NCBI RefSeq assembly: GCF_027492755.1
Contig: NZ_JAPUED010000174.1
Location: 8,829 to 46,700, forward strand
Direction of reading: 5' to 3'
DNA from: Micropruina sp.
GTDB lineage: Bacteria > Actinomycetota > Actinomycetes > Propionibacteriales > Propionibacteriaceae
DNA length: 37,872 bases
The position numbers and the translations under genes were made by a program. Of this stretch, positions 31,397 to 37,872 are shown in pieces. The first letter of the stretch is position 1, and every line of letters starts with the position of its first letter. The notes beneath the pieces are model-generated. The model made no database searches. It was not told the origin of the DNA and saw nothing but the letters and a program-made list of their open reading frames with translations.

Positions 31397-32383
31397 GTGA
31401 GTTCCACCGCAGCAATGCCGACCCGTCACGACGCCGGCAGCGTCCACGGCAGCACCGTCGAACGCGTCCGGCTCGAATCCGGTGACATCGCCGTTGACCT
31501 GTTGACCGTCGGCGCCGCCGTCCACCGGGTGATCGTCGACGGCCGGGACGTCGTCCTGGCCCACCCGGACGCCGTCGGCTACGCCGATTCGATGTTCGGC
31601 CTCGGGCTGACCATCGGGCGCTTCGCCAACCGGATCGGCGGCGGTCGATTCACCCTGGACGGCACCGAGTACCGGCTCGCCACCAACGAGAACGGCAACA
31701 CGCTGCACGGCGGCCCGGACGGCTTCGCCCGCCGGCTGTGGGGCGTCAGCGACGTGGCCCCGGGCAGTGTTGAGTTCGCCCTGACCAGCCCGGACGGCGA
31801 CCAGGGCTTTCCCGGCGAGGTGTCGGTCCGCGTCCGCTACACGCTGAGCGACGACGAGTTGCGCATGGAGTATGCGGTCACCAGCACTGCCCCGACACCG
31901 ATCAACCTGACCAATCACGCCTACCTGAACCCGGCCGGCGAAGCCTCCGGTTCGGCCGACGACCTGCTGGTGACCGTGCACTCCCAGCAGCTCCTGGAAG
32001 TCGACGACACCCTGGTGCCGACCGGACGGCTACTCACCGCCGATCTGCGCGAGCCGCGACGAATCGCCGACGTGGCACCGTTGGACACCTGTTTCGTGGT
32101 GGACGGCGAGCCCGGCACGCTGCGCCCGCATGCGACGCTGGCGGCGTCCGACCTGGCCATCGACGTGTTCAGCGACCAGCCCGGCGTCCAGGTGTTCACC
32201 GCCGACGGCATGGCCGGCGTTCCCGGGCTGACTGGTGAGTACGGCCCGCGGGCCGGGGTCGCGCTCGAGACCCAGAACTTCCCGGACGCGCCGAACCACC
32301 CGGAGTTCCCCGATTCGATCCTGCGCCCCGGGCGGGTGCACACCACCACCACGGTCTGGCGCTTCCGCGTGACGAGGGGCTGA
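31397..32383 (+). CDS. galM: Aldose 1-epimerase (mutarotase)
   Basis: 328 residues from a GTG with GAGAGG upstream. GalM-fold markers: LGLTIGRFANRIGGGRFTLDG, NGNTLHGGPDGFARRLW with a catalytic-site His, PINLTNHAYLNPAGEAS with the second His, and GVALETQNFPDAPNHPEFP with the general-base Glu. It interconverts alpha and beta anomers of hexoses and so supplies the right anomer for uptake or phosphorylation. It converges on the polyphosphate glucokinase gene, with a shared hairpin between them; together with the sugar porter and ROK regulator it forms a sugar-use module. A weak signal-like start is absent, so it is cytosolic. Confidence 0.92.
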   Translation: MSSTAAMPTRHDAGSVHGSTVERVRLESGDIAVDLLTVGAAVHRVIVDGRDVVLAHPDAVGYADSMFGLGLTIGRFANRIGGGRFTLDGTEYRLATNENGNTLHGGPDGFARRLWGVSDVAPGSVEFALTSPDGDQGFPGEVSVRVRYTLSDDELRMEYAVTSTAPTPINLTNHAYLNPAGEASGSADDLLVTVHSQQLLEVDDTLVPTGRLLTADLREPRRIADVAPLDTCFVVDGEPGTLRPHATLAASDLAIDVFSDQPGVQVFTADGMAGVPGLTGEYGPRAGVALETQNFPDAPNHPEFPDSILRPGRVHTTTTVWRFRVTRG

Positions 32384-32411
32384 GCGCGGAATCCGCAGCT
32401 CAGCCCCTCGT
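32372..32411. terminator. Bidirectional hairpin between galM and ppgK
   Basis: ACGAGGGGCTGAGC (32372-32385), which includes the galM stop, pairs perfectly with GCTCAGCCCCTCGT (32398-32411) across 12 bases. It separates convergent genes and probably stops transcripts from both, though a U-tract is weak. Confidence 0.65.
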
Positions 32412-32427
32412 GCCTGGGGAGGGTCTT

Positions 32428-33162
32428 CTACCCCATGGCGCTGACCGCAGCGCCGACGATGCCCGACTGGTTCAACAGTTGCGCCGGGACGATCGGCGCC
32501 TGCAGCTCCAGCCTCGGCAGGAACTTGTCCGCCTTCTTACTGATCCCGCCGCCGACGATGATCAGGTCGGGTGACAGCAGGGCCTCGACGTGGCTGAAGT
32601 ACCGCTGCAGCCGCGTCGACCATTCGCCGTACGACAACCCCTCATTGGTCTTCACCGAGGACGCCGCCCGCTTCTCCGCGTCATAGCCGTCGATCTCGAG
32701 GTGGCCGAACTCGGTGTTGGGCACCAGCCGTCCGTCGACGAACAACGCAGTGCCGATACCGGTGCCGAGCGTGGCGATCAGCACCACACCGGCGACACCG
32801 CGCCCCGCGCCGAACCTCATCTCCGCGATCCCAGCGGCGTCGGCGTCGTTCAGCACCGTGACCGGATGCCCCAGCCGTCCGCTGAGTTCGGCAGCCAGAT
32901 CGGTGCCGATCCAGCTGTGGTCGACGTTGGCCGCAGAGCCGACCACGCCGTGCCGGACGATGCCCGGGAAAGTGCAGCCCAGCGGACCGTCCCACCCGGC
33001 CTGCTCGACCACCGCGACGACGGTGTCGAGCACGGCCGGCACGGTCGCCGGCTGCGGGGTCGGAATCCGCACCCGCTCACCAGCCAGCACACCCTGTGCC
33101 AGGTCGACCGGTGCACCTTTGATGCCGGTGCCGCCGATGTCGATGCCGAATCCGGTACCCAC
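32428..33162 (-). CDS. ppgK: Polyphosphate glucokinase
   Basis: 244 residues from a GTG at 33162 with AGGAGG four bases before; an ATG at 33189 overlapping the transporter stop (TGATG) is the alternative. ROK/hexokinase-like fold: GFGIDIGGTGIKGAPVD (phosphate-1 loop), catalytic base Asp106 in TVLNDADAAGIAE, LIATLGTGIGTALFVDG, and the PpgK-specific FGHLEIDGYDAEKRAASSVKTNE plus LSPDLIIVGGGISKKADKFLP. It phosphorylates glucose using inorganic polyphosphate, often ATP as well. It is directly downstream of the sugar porter, so import and phosphorylation are probably co-expressed. It lacks the ROK zinc motif, as is usual for PpgK. Confidence 0.93.
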   Translation of the reverse strand: MGTGFGIDIGGTGIKGAPVDLAQGVLAGERVRIPTPQPATVPAVLDTVVAVVEQAGWDGPLGCTFPGIVRHGVVGSAANVDHSWIGTDLAAELSGRLGHPVTVLNDADAAGIAEMRFGAGRGVAGVVLIATLGTGIGTALFVDGRLVPNTEFGHLEIDGYDAEKRAASSVKTNEGLSYGEWSTRLQRYFSHVEALLSPDLIIVGGGISKKADKFLPRLELQAPIVPAQLLNQSGIVGAAVSAMG

Positions 33163-33188
33163 TTCTCCTCCTATCCCGTCCGACGGCA

Positions 33189-34613
33189 TCAGTGGCCACC
33201 GGGGACGAAGCCGCCGTCGTCCATGTCTTCGAGCGCGACGCCCTTGGTCTCTTTGACGAACCTGAGCACGAACAGCAGCGACAACAGCGCGAAGGCCGCA
33301 TACAAGCCGTAGGCCAGGCCGAGCGAGACGTCCTTCAAGGTCGGGAAGGTCACGGTCACGATCCAGTTCGCCACCCACTGCGCAAATCCGGCCACCGACA
33401 ACGCCGCACCGCGGTACATGTTCGGGAACATCTCACCGAGCATGATCCACATCACCGGACCCCACGACATGCCGAACGCGATCACGAACACGTTCGCGGC
33501 CGCCAACGCCACCGGACCCATCGCACCCAGCTGCGGCACGCCGTTGACCACCGGCGCGGTACCGAAGATGAAGGCCATGGCGCCGAGCGCCACCGTCATT
33601 CCGATCGAACCGATGATCAACAGCGGACGCCGACCGGCCCGGTCGACCGCGGCGATCGCGATCAGCGTGGTGACGATGTTGGTCACCGAGGTGAGCACGG
33701 TGATCACGAACGAGCTCGACTCGGTGAACCCGACCGCCTCCCACAAGACGTTGGAGTAGTAGAAGATCACGTTGATGCCGACGAACTGCTGGAAGACGGC
33801 CAAGCCGATACCGACCCAGACGATCGGATACCAACCACCCTTGGGTGATTTCAGGTCGGCCATCGACGGCTTGTGCGAGCTGCTCAGCGAAGCCTGGATC
33901 TTCTGCACGGTCTCGCCGGCGCCCACACCCAGCACCTTGGCCAAGATCTTCTGCGCCGCCTCGGGGTTGCCCTGGGCCACCAGGAACCGTGGCGATTCAG
34001 GGATGGTCAGCGACAAACCGCCGTAGGCGATGGCCGGGATGAACATCATGATGAACATCCACCGCCAGGCCTCGAGGCCCATCCACAACATGCCCGAGGA
34101 GCCGCCCGCGGCTTCGGCCAGCAGGTAGTCGACCAGCAGCGACACGAAGATGCCCGACACGATCGCCAACTGCTGCAGCGAACCCAGCCGGCCACGAATG
34201 TGCGGCGGTGAGATCTCCGCGATGTAGGCCGGGGCGATCACCGAAGCGATACCCACCGCGACGCCACCGACGATCCGGAAGATCACGAACAGCGTCAGGC
34301 TGTTCGACAGGCCACAGCCGATCGCCGAGATGAAGAACAGCACGGCCGCGATCTGCATCACCCTCAGCCGGCCGATTCGATCAGCGATCCGACCGCCGGT
34401 GAATGCACCTGCCGCAGCACCGATCAGGGCCGCTGCCACCGCGAACCCGAGCGGCCCGGGCGCCACCTCGAAGTGCTTCTCGATGGCGCTGACGGCACCG
34501 TTGATCACCGCCGAGTCATAACCGAAGAGTAGGCCGCCCAATGCAGCCACCGAAGCGATCCGGACTACCCCGGAACCCTTCGGTGTCGTCGCAGAGCTTG
34601 CTTGTTCCGTCAT
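33189..34613 (-). CDS. MFS sugar porter (glucose/xylose/arabinose type)
   Basis: 474 residues; ATG with GAGGAGAG upstream. Twelve hydrophobic segments with sugar-porter signatures: GGLLFGYDSAVINGAV in TM1, GGRIADRIGRLRV in the TM2-3 loop, PAYIAEISPPHIRGRLGSLQQL, IPESPRFLV before the central loop, QQFVGINVIFYYSNVLWEAVG in TM7 and DRAGRRPLLIIGS. It is likely an H+/hexose or H+/pentose symporter. Its product should be glucose or a close sugar, since the polyphosphate glucokinase follows with little or no gap. Regulated probably by the ROK protein encoded upstream. Confidence 0.93.
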   Translation of the reverse strand: MTEQASSATTPKGSGVVRIASVAALGGLLFGYDSAVINGAVSAIEKHFEVAPGPLGFAVAAALIGAAAGAFTGGRIADRIGRLRVMQIAAVLFFISAIGCGLSNSLTLFVIFRIVGGVAVGIASVIAPAYIAEISPPHIRGRLGSLQQLAIVSGIFVSLLVDYLLAEAAGGSSGMLWMGLEAWRWMFIMMFIPAIAYGGLSLTIPESPRFLVAQGNPEAAQKILAKVLGVGAGETVQKIQASLSSSHKPSMADLKSPKGGWYPIVWVGIGLAVFQQFVGINVIFYYSNVLWEAVGFTESSSFVITVLTSVTNIVTTLIAIAAVDRAGRRPLLIIGSIGMTVALGAMAFIFGTAPVVNGVPQLGAMGPVALAAANVFVIAFGMSWGPVMWIMLGEMFPNMYRGAALSVAGFAQWVANWIVTVTFPTLKDVSLGLAYGLYAAFALLSLLFVLRFVKETKGVALEDMDDGGFVPGGH

Positions 34614-34771
34614 TGCGCCACTCTCCTCGAGGGCACATCAAGCTGAAACATCTCGACACCTCCATGTGTTCGGAACTTGAACGTCGCACGGCCACGCAGG
34701 GGCCAAGCGCGACGCTTGATGAGAGGAAGTTTCCACCAGCCCCACAAGATGGTCAAGAGTTGAACTAAAAG
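34614..34771 (-). promoter_or_regulatory. Promoter region of the sugar porter operon
   Basis: 158 bases between the ROK stop and the sugar porter start, more AT-rich than the coding DNA. AGTTGAACTAAAAGTTAC at 34757-34774 and GGAACTTGAAC near 34672 share AACTT/AAGTT halves, the type of site bound by ROK/NagC-like repressors. Assignment is tentative. Confidence 0.4.
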
Positions 34772-36010
34772 TTACGCGTCAACAAACTCGGCGTTCATGC
34801 GTTGCATTCGATCCTCCGTCAGCGCCACCTTCGCCGCGCCCAGGACCTCGGAACGTTTGCCCAGCTCGGAGAGGACGATCTCCACCCGCTCCGCGGCACT
34901 CGGGATGGCGTACTGGCTGACCATCTGCCTGATCGGCTCCAGCAGCACCTCACCCGCGCTGCTCAACTCGCCCCCGATGATCACCCGTTGCGGATTGATC
35001 AGGTTCACCAGATTGGTCACCGCGACGCCGATGTGCCGTCCGGTCTGCGCCAGCACCCGCCGGCACAGCGGGTCACCCGCCGCGACCCGCTTGAGCACCT
35101 CGTCGAAGCTGTCCAACCGTCCCAGTTGCGGCTCCAGCAGGGTCAGCACGGCCGGGGTGGACACCACCGTCTCCAGGCAGCCCCGGTTGCCGCAGCGACA
35201 CAGCGCCCCGGTCTCGGCGCGCTGCAACGTGTGCCCCAACTCACCGGCGATGCCACTGACCCCGGCGTACAAGGTGTCATTCAGGATGAGTCCGGCGCCC
35301 AGCCCTTCCGACACCCAGATGTAGGCGAAGTGACTCACGCCGCGTCCCGCGCCCAGGCGCGCCTCACCGACGGCACCGACATTGGTGTCGTTGTGCACGC
35401 TGACCGGAAACCCCAAGACGTCCTGCGCCAGGATGGCGGGCTCGATCCCGCCCCAGCGCGGCAGGATCTCCGTCGAACCCAGCCGTCCCGAACTGATGTC
35501 CACCGGGGCCGGCAGGGCGAGCGCCCCGCGGTGCACCTCGGCGCGTGACCTGCCGGCCGCCGTGAGCATCCGATCGAGCAGGGCACTCAGTTCGACCATC
35601 GATTCCGTGGCGGGCAGTTCGTCGGAGATCCGCATCCGGACGTCAGCGAGGATCTCGCCGTCCAAGCCGGCGACCGCGGCCGCCAGGTGCCGGCGTCCGT
35701 GATCGAGTCCGACCACCAGTCCCGGCGGCGTGGACAGCCGGATCAGCTGGCTGCTCCGGCCAGCCCCCCGGCGCTCGAAGACGACATCACCGGCGTCGGC
35801 GAGTTCGCGTACCAGCGCGGACACGGTGGACGCGGCCAGCCCAGTCGCTCGGGCCAGGTCGGCCTGGGAAAGCACCTCGCCGTCCGCGAGCGCGGCGAGC
35901 ACCCGCCTCCGGTTCGCCTGCCGCAACGAGCGGGGCGAGCCAGGTCCGGAACGTGGCGTCTCCTGCACGCGAGGGATGTTACGCCACCGGCGAGGTTCGC
36001 GAGGCGTCAT
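34772..36010 (-). CDS. ROK-family transcriptional repressor (NagC/XylR type)
   Basis: 412 residues from an ATG overlapping the previous gene's TGA; a GTG 17 codons in is an alternative. An MarR-like winged helix lies at about 27-85 (SLRQANRRRVLAALADGEVLSQADLARATGLAASTVSALVREL), followed by the ROK sugar-binding domain: VVGLDHGRRHLAAAVAGL, SVHNDTNVGAVGEARLGAGRG, GVSGIAGELGH and the zinc motif CRCGNRGCLE at about 268. Such proteins sense a sugar or sugar phosphate and release DNA. Upstream of and co-oriented with the sugar porter and ppgK, it is their likely local regulator. The ligand is not readable from sequence; glucose is the best guess. Confidence 0.92.
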   Translation of the reverse strand: MTPREPRRWRNIPRVQETPRSGPGSPRSLRQANRRRVLAALADGEVLSQADLARATGLAASTVSALVRELADAGDVVFERRGAGRSSQLIRLSTPPGLVVGLDHGRRHLAAAVAGLDGEILADVRMRISDELPATESMVELSALLDRMLTAAGRSRAEVHRGALALPAPVDISSGRLGSTEILPRWGGIEPAILAQDVLGFPVSVHNDTNVGAVGEARLGAGRGVSHFAYIWVSEGLGAGLILNDTLYAGVSGIAGELGHTLQRAETGALCRCGNRGCLETVVSTPAVLTLLEPQLGRLDSFDEVLKRVAAGDPLCRRVLAQTGRHIGVAVTNLVNLINPQRVIIGGELSSAGEVLLEPIRQMVSQYAIPSAAERVEIVLSELGKRSEVLGAAKVALTEDRMQRMNAEFVDA

Positions 36011-36543
36011 CAAGCGGCCAGGAACATCGCCAGCACTGCCGTGTCGGCGTCTTCCCTCGGGTCGAAGCCGGCCCGGCTGACCATTCGGGCGATGTTGCCG
36101 CGCCGGTCGGCCTCCACCCAGGCGGCGCGATGCTCCAGGCCCAGATGCGGAATGCCCGGCAACAGCACACAGCCGGCGGCCACCTCGTCCTGCTCGGGTA
36201 GCGATGGCCGGATCTCGTGCGGCGGATGGAGCACGAGCAGACCCGGCGGCTGATGCTCGGCGAACTGACCGGGCGCCACGGCACGCTCACCCAGCACCGG
36301 ACCCTCGGCGAGAACCAGCCCGACCGCACCGGGCACCGGCGCCTCCGGCAGTTCCTCGCGGACCCGGAAGACGGTGCTGGTCTCCAGCAGTCCCGGCACC
36401 CCGGCCATCTGGACGGCGAGCAACAGGAAGCGGGCCCATTCCACCGTGTTCGCCGGCCACCGCCCGGAGACCAGGAATCCGCTGAGCAGGCCATGCGCCT
36501 GCATGGGTGACACCTCGACCGAGACGTTGTCGTTCTCCAGCAT
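36010..36543 (-). CDS. Hypothetical protein of unknown family
   Basis: 177 residues from an ATG at 36543 with AGGAGG five bases upstream, so expression is very credible. The sequence starts MLENDNVSVEVSPMQAHGLLSGF and continues GRWPANTVEWARFLLLAVQMAGVPGLLE, LPEAPVPGAVGLVLAEGPVLGERAVAPGQFAEH and GLLVLHPPHEIRPSLPEQDEVAAGCVLLPGIPHLGLEHRAAWVEADRRGNIARMVSRAGFDPRED. It is soluble, Pro- and Leu-rich, with two cysteine-poor halves; no motif is recognised. Its TGA overlaps the ROK ATG, so it is the first gene of that transcript. A function connected with sugar control is only a guess from position. Confidence 0.65.
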   Translation of the reverse strand: MLENDNVSVEVSPMQAHGLLSGFLVSGRWPANTVEWARFLLLAVQMAGVPGLLETSTVFRVREELPEAPVPGAVGLVLAEGPVLGERAVAPGQFAEHQPPGLLVLHPPHEIRPSLPEQDEVAAGCVLLPGIPHLGLEHRAAWVEADRRGNIARMVSRAGFDPREDADTAVLAMFLAA

Positions 36544-36575
36544 GTCAACCTCCTGTTCGCGCACCGTTTCCCCTC

Positions 36576-36742
36576 AGGGGTTCCGCAGGTAGGGCCGCCG
36601 ATGTCGGCTGGCCGCCGCCCCAGCACACACCTGAGCACCTTCTCCTCGGTCGTCGTGGCTCCGCCACGACTCCCTCGTCGGCGGCACTCATGCACGCACT
36701 GGAACGACGCCCAACTCGACAGCCCCTACCTGCGGAACCCCT
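36576..36742. repeat. 167-bp element with 19-bp perfect terminal inverted repeats
   Basis: AGGGGTTCCGCAGGTAGGG (36576-36594) and its exact reverse complement (36724-36742) enclose 129 bases. Inside is a GTCGTGGC-TCC-GCCACGAC hairpin at 36652-36670 and no coding frame. The layout fits a miniature inverted-repeat element or a recombinase site pair. No target duplication is obvious. Confidence 0.75.
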
Positions 36743-36963
36743 AATGGCGCCATGGTGGAACACAGTCGCGCTGGCAGACAAGACCCCTTGAGTGCCAACT
36801 CGGCCGGCGTCCACCTGACCCACCAAGCAACCTGCTACTGAGGTCAGGAGTGACCGTCGGTGCCGGTTGATACCGGGTGTGAGCCGAGACGCTCCGGCAT
36901 CCACCGTAGAATTTCTTGTCGTTTGGCGGTCGAGCTGCTGGAACGCCGTTGAATCTGCGCTTC
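36743..36963. other. Non-coding stretch before the DUF6421-like gene
   Basis: About 220 bases with no gene seen. GTAGAATTTCTTG near 36906 is the most AT-rich point and could hold the downstream promoter. Confidence 0.35.
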
Positions 36964-36994
36964 ATGGACAGATGCTGGCGGTTTCGCCGTCCAT
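36964..36994 (+). promoter_or_regulatory. Bulged hairpin in the leader of the DUF6421-like gene
   Basis: ATGGAC (36964-36969) pairs with GTCCAT (36989-36994), and GGCG with CGCC around GTTT inside, with a 7-base bulge on the left. It ends 16 bases before the ATG, so it could affect translation. Confidence 0.45.
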
Positions 36995-37010
36995 CATGTG
37001 AGAATCGCCT

Positions 37011-37872
37011 ATGACCACCGTCACCCAAGTTCCTGTGTCGGAACTCACCCGGCACCCGGCGTGGCTGCGGATCAAGACCGCCGCCACCGACCTCCAGCCT
37101 CTGCAGGCGGCCAACGGATCCATTGAGGACGCCGCCCACCACGAGCGAGCGCGCGCCCTTGTCAGCGAGCTGATCGAGGGCATTGCCGCACTCGCTCCTC
37201 AGTTCTCCCACGACGCCGCGTACCTGGAGGCCGTCCAGGACGACTTCCGGCGCTGGGCCGACAGCGGCTTCGGCGAGCCCGACTTCTATGACTCACTGAT
37301 CCAGTTCCAGCCGCAGCAGCATCGCGTCGACGGGCTCGCCCACCTGGTGGTGTTCCCGATGTACACCCAGAACGGCTCCCGCAACCGTTTGGTCGAGGCC
37401 GTCCTGGTCCAGGTGATCTGGCCCGACTTCGTCGCCGAACTGGAGACCGGCGACTACGGCAACAAGCTGTTCGTACCGATCCGCTTCCTCGATTTCACCG
37501 CCGGCTACGACACCAACTCGGCGGTGTTGTTCCCCGAGACCGTGGCGATGCGGCAGATTCCGACCTTCACCTGGGGTGCGATCTTCGCCGACCGCGAGGC
37601 TGCCCGGTTCCGCCGGGTGGTGCGCGCCGCGGTGGAAGTCACCAAGCTCGACCTGCCTGCCGAAGCCGCCGAACTGCTCGATGATCAGCACCTCACCGAA
37701 GAAACCTTCGTGATGTGGGATCTGATCCACGACCGCACCCACATGCGGGGCGACCTGCCGTTCGACCCGTTCATGATCAAGCAGCGGATGCCGTTCTTCC
37801 TCTACTCGCTGGAGGAGCTGCGCTGCGACCTGACCGCCTTCCGCGAGTCGGTCGCCATCGACCGCCGGATCG
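37011..37872 (+). CDS. DUF6421-like protein, N-terminal 287 residues (cut by window end)
   Basis: ATG with GAGAA nearby; the frame is open to the window end. Recognisable stretches: FYDSLIQFQPQQHRVDGLAHLVVFPMYTQNGS, LVEAVLVQVIWPDFVAELE, NKLFVPIRFLDFTAGYDTNSAVLFPETVAMR, TFTWGAIFADREAARFRRVVRAA and FVMWDLIHDRTHMRGDLPFDPFMIKQRMPFFLYSLEELRCDLTAFRE. These resemble a conserved actinobacterial family that I recall as DUF6421, of about 450 residues and unknown function. The HDRTHMRGDLPFDPFMIKQRMP segment, with paired His and Asp, looks like a metal-binding or catalytic region. Confidence 0.75.
   Translation, partial: MTTVTQVPVSELTRHPAWLRIKTAATDLQPLQAANGSIEDAAHHERARALVSELIEGIAALAPQFSHDAAYLEAVQDDFRRWADSGFGEPDFYDSLIQFQPQQHRVDGLAHLVVFPMYTQNGSRNRLVEAVLVQVIWPDFVAELETGDYGNKLFVPIRFLDFTAGYDTNSAVLFPETVAMRQIPTFTWGAIFADREAARFRRVVRAAVEVTKLDLPAEAAELLDDQHLTEETFVMWDLIHDRTHMRGDLPFDPFMIKQRMPFFLYSLEELRCDLTAFRESVAIDRRI

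Overview
The window comes from a high-GC actinobacterium. The evidence is GC-rich third codon positions throughout, three sites resembling the actinobacterial DtxR/IdeR iron box, a mycobacterial-type LigD (polymerase-phosphoesterase-ligase order), an AdaA-AlkA fusion, a polyphosphate glucokinase and paired OtsA/OtsB trehalose genes. Taken together this suggests the Propionibacteriaceae or a near relative. That placement is inference. No rRNA, tRNA, CRISPR array, phage or intact insertion sequence was seen.

Layout. 1-4947: a partial GNAT acetyltransferase, two GH25 muramidases (one membrane-anchored, one secreted), a small membrane protein, and a divergent oxidoreductase/TetR pair with a twin operator. 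4948-7854: NhaA antiporter, then a convergent iron-box pair: a 93-residue protein with two DUF1540-like cysteine motifs and a DUF2470/HugZ-like protein. 7878-10977: thiM-thiE-thiD/tenA operon led by a TPP riboswitch. 11066-12028: aldo/keto reductase with a tandem repeat at its end. 12178-16955: otsA-otsB, a CPBP protease, an SDR-TspO fusion and a VOC protein. 16956-17708: about 750 bases without a convincing gene, carrying palindromes and a 14-bp hairpin. 17709-22383: TetR, alkylation repair operon (adaA-alkA, ogt), a streptomycin-kinase-like phosphotransferase, GNAT, DUF1905. 22423-25602: iron-box siderophore-interacting protein, TetR, DinB, VOC, small P-loop kinase. 25696-25979: what looks like a decayed antitoxin gene (33-bp perfect palindrome plus 16 codons) cut off by a MITE-like palindromic element. 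26004-30242: WYL regulator with DinB partner, and ligD. 30311-31386: a palindrome, a doubtful small ORF and a degenerate CPBP-like membrane protein. 31397-36543: sugar module (galM, ppgK, sugar porter, ROK regulator) plus an unknown protein. 36576-36742: an element with 19-bp perfect terminal inverted repeats. 37011-end: a DUF6421-like gene cut by the window.

Themes. (1) Iron: boxes lie before the DUF1540-like gene, the DUF2470-like gene and the siderophore-interacting gene, so these three probably belong to one iron-starvation regulon. (2) Small palindromic repeats are abundant. One 19-mer family (GGTTGAGCTTGTCGAAACC-like) occurs between genes and also inside ligD, in both interdomain linkers, where it is translated as Ser/Thr-rich peptide. 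A second family (GTCATCCCGG...CCGGGATGAC) includes the copy in the antitoxin relic. (3) DNA repair: AdaA-AlkA, Ogt and LigD, with no ku visible. (4) Sugar and polyphosphate: an imported hexose is probably phosphorylated by PpgK under a ROK regulator, with galM converging on the kinase gene.
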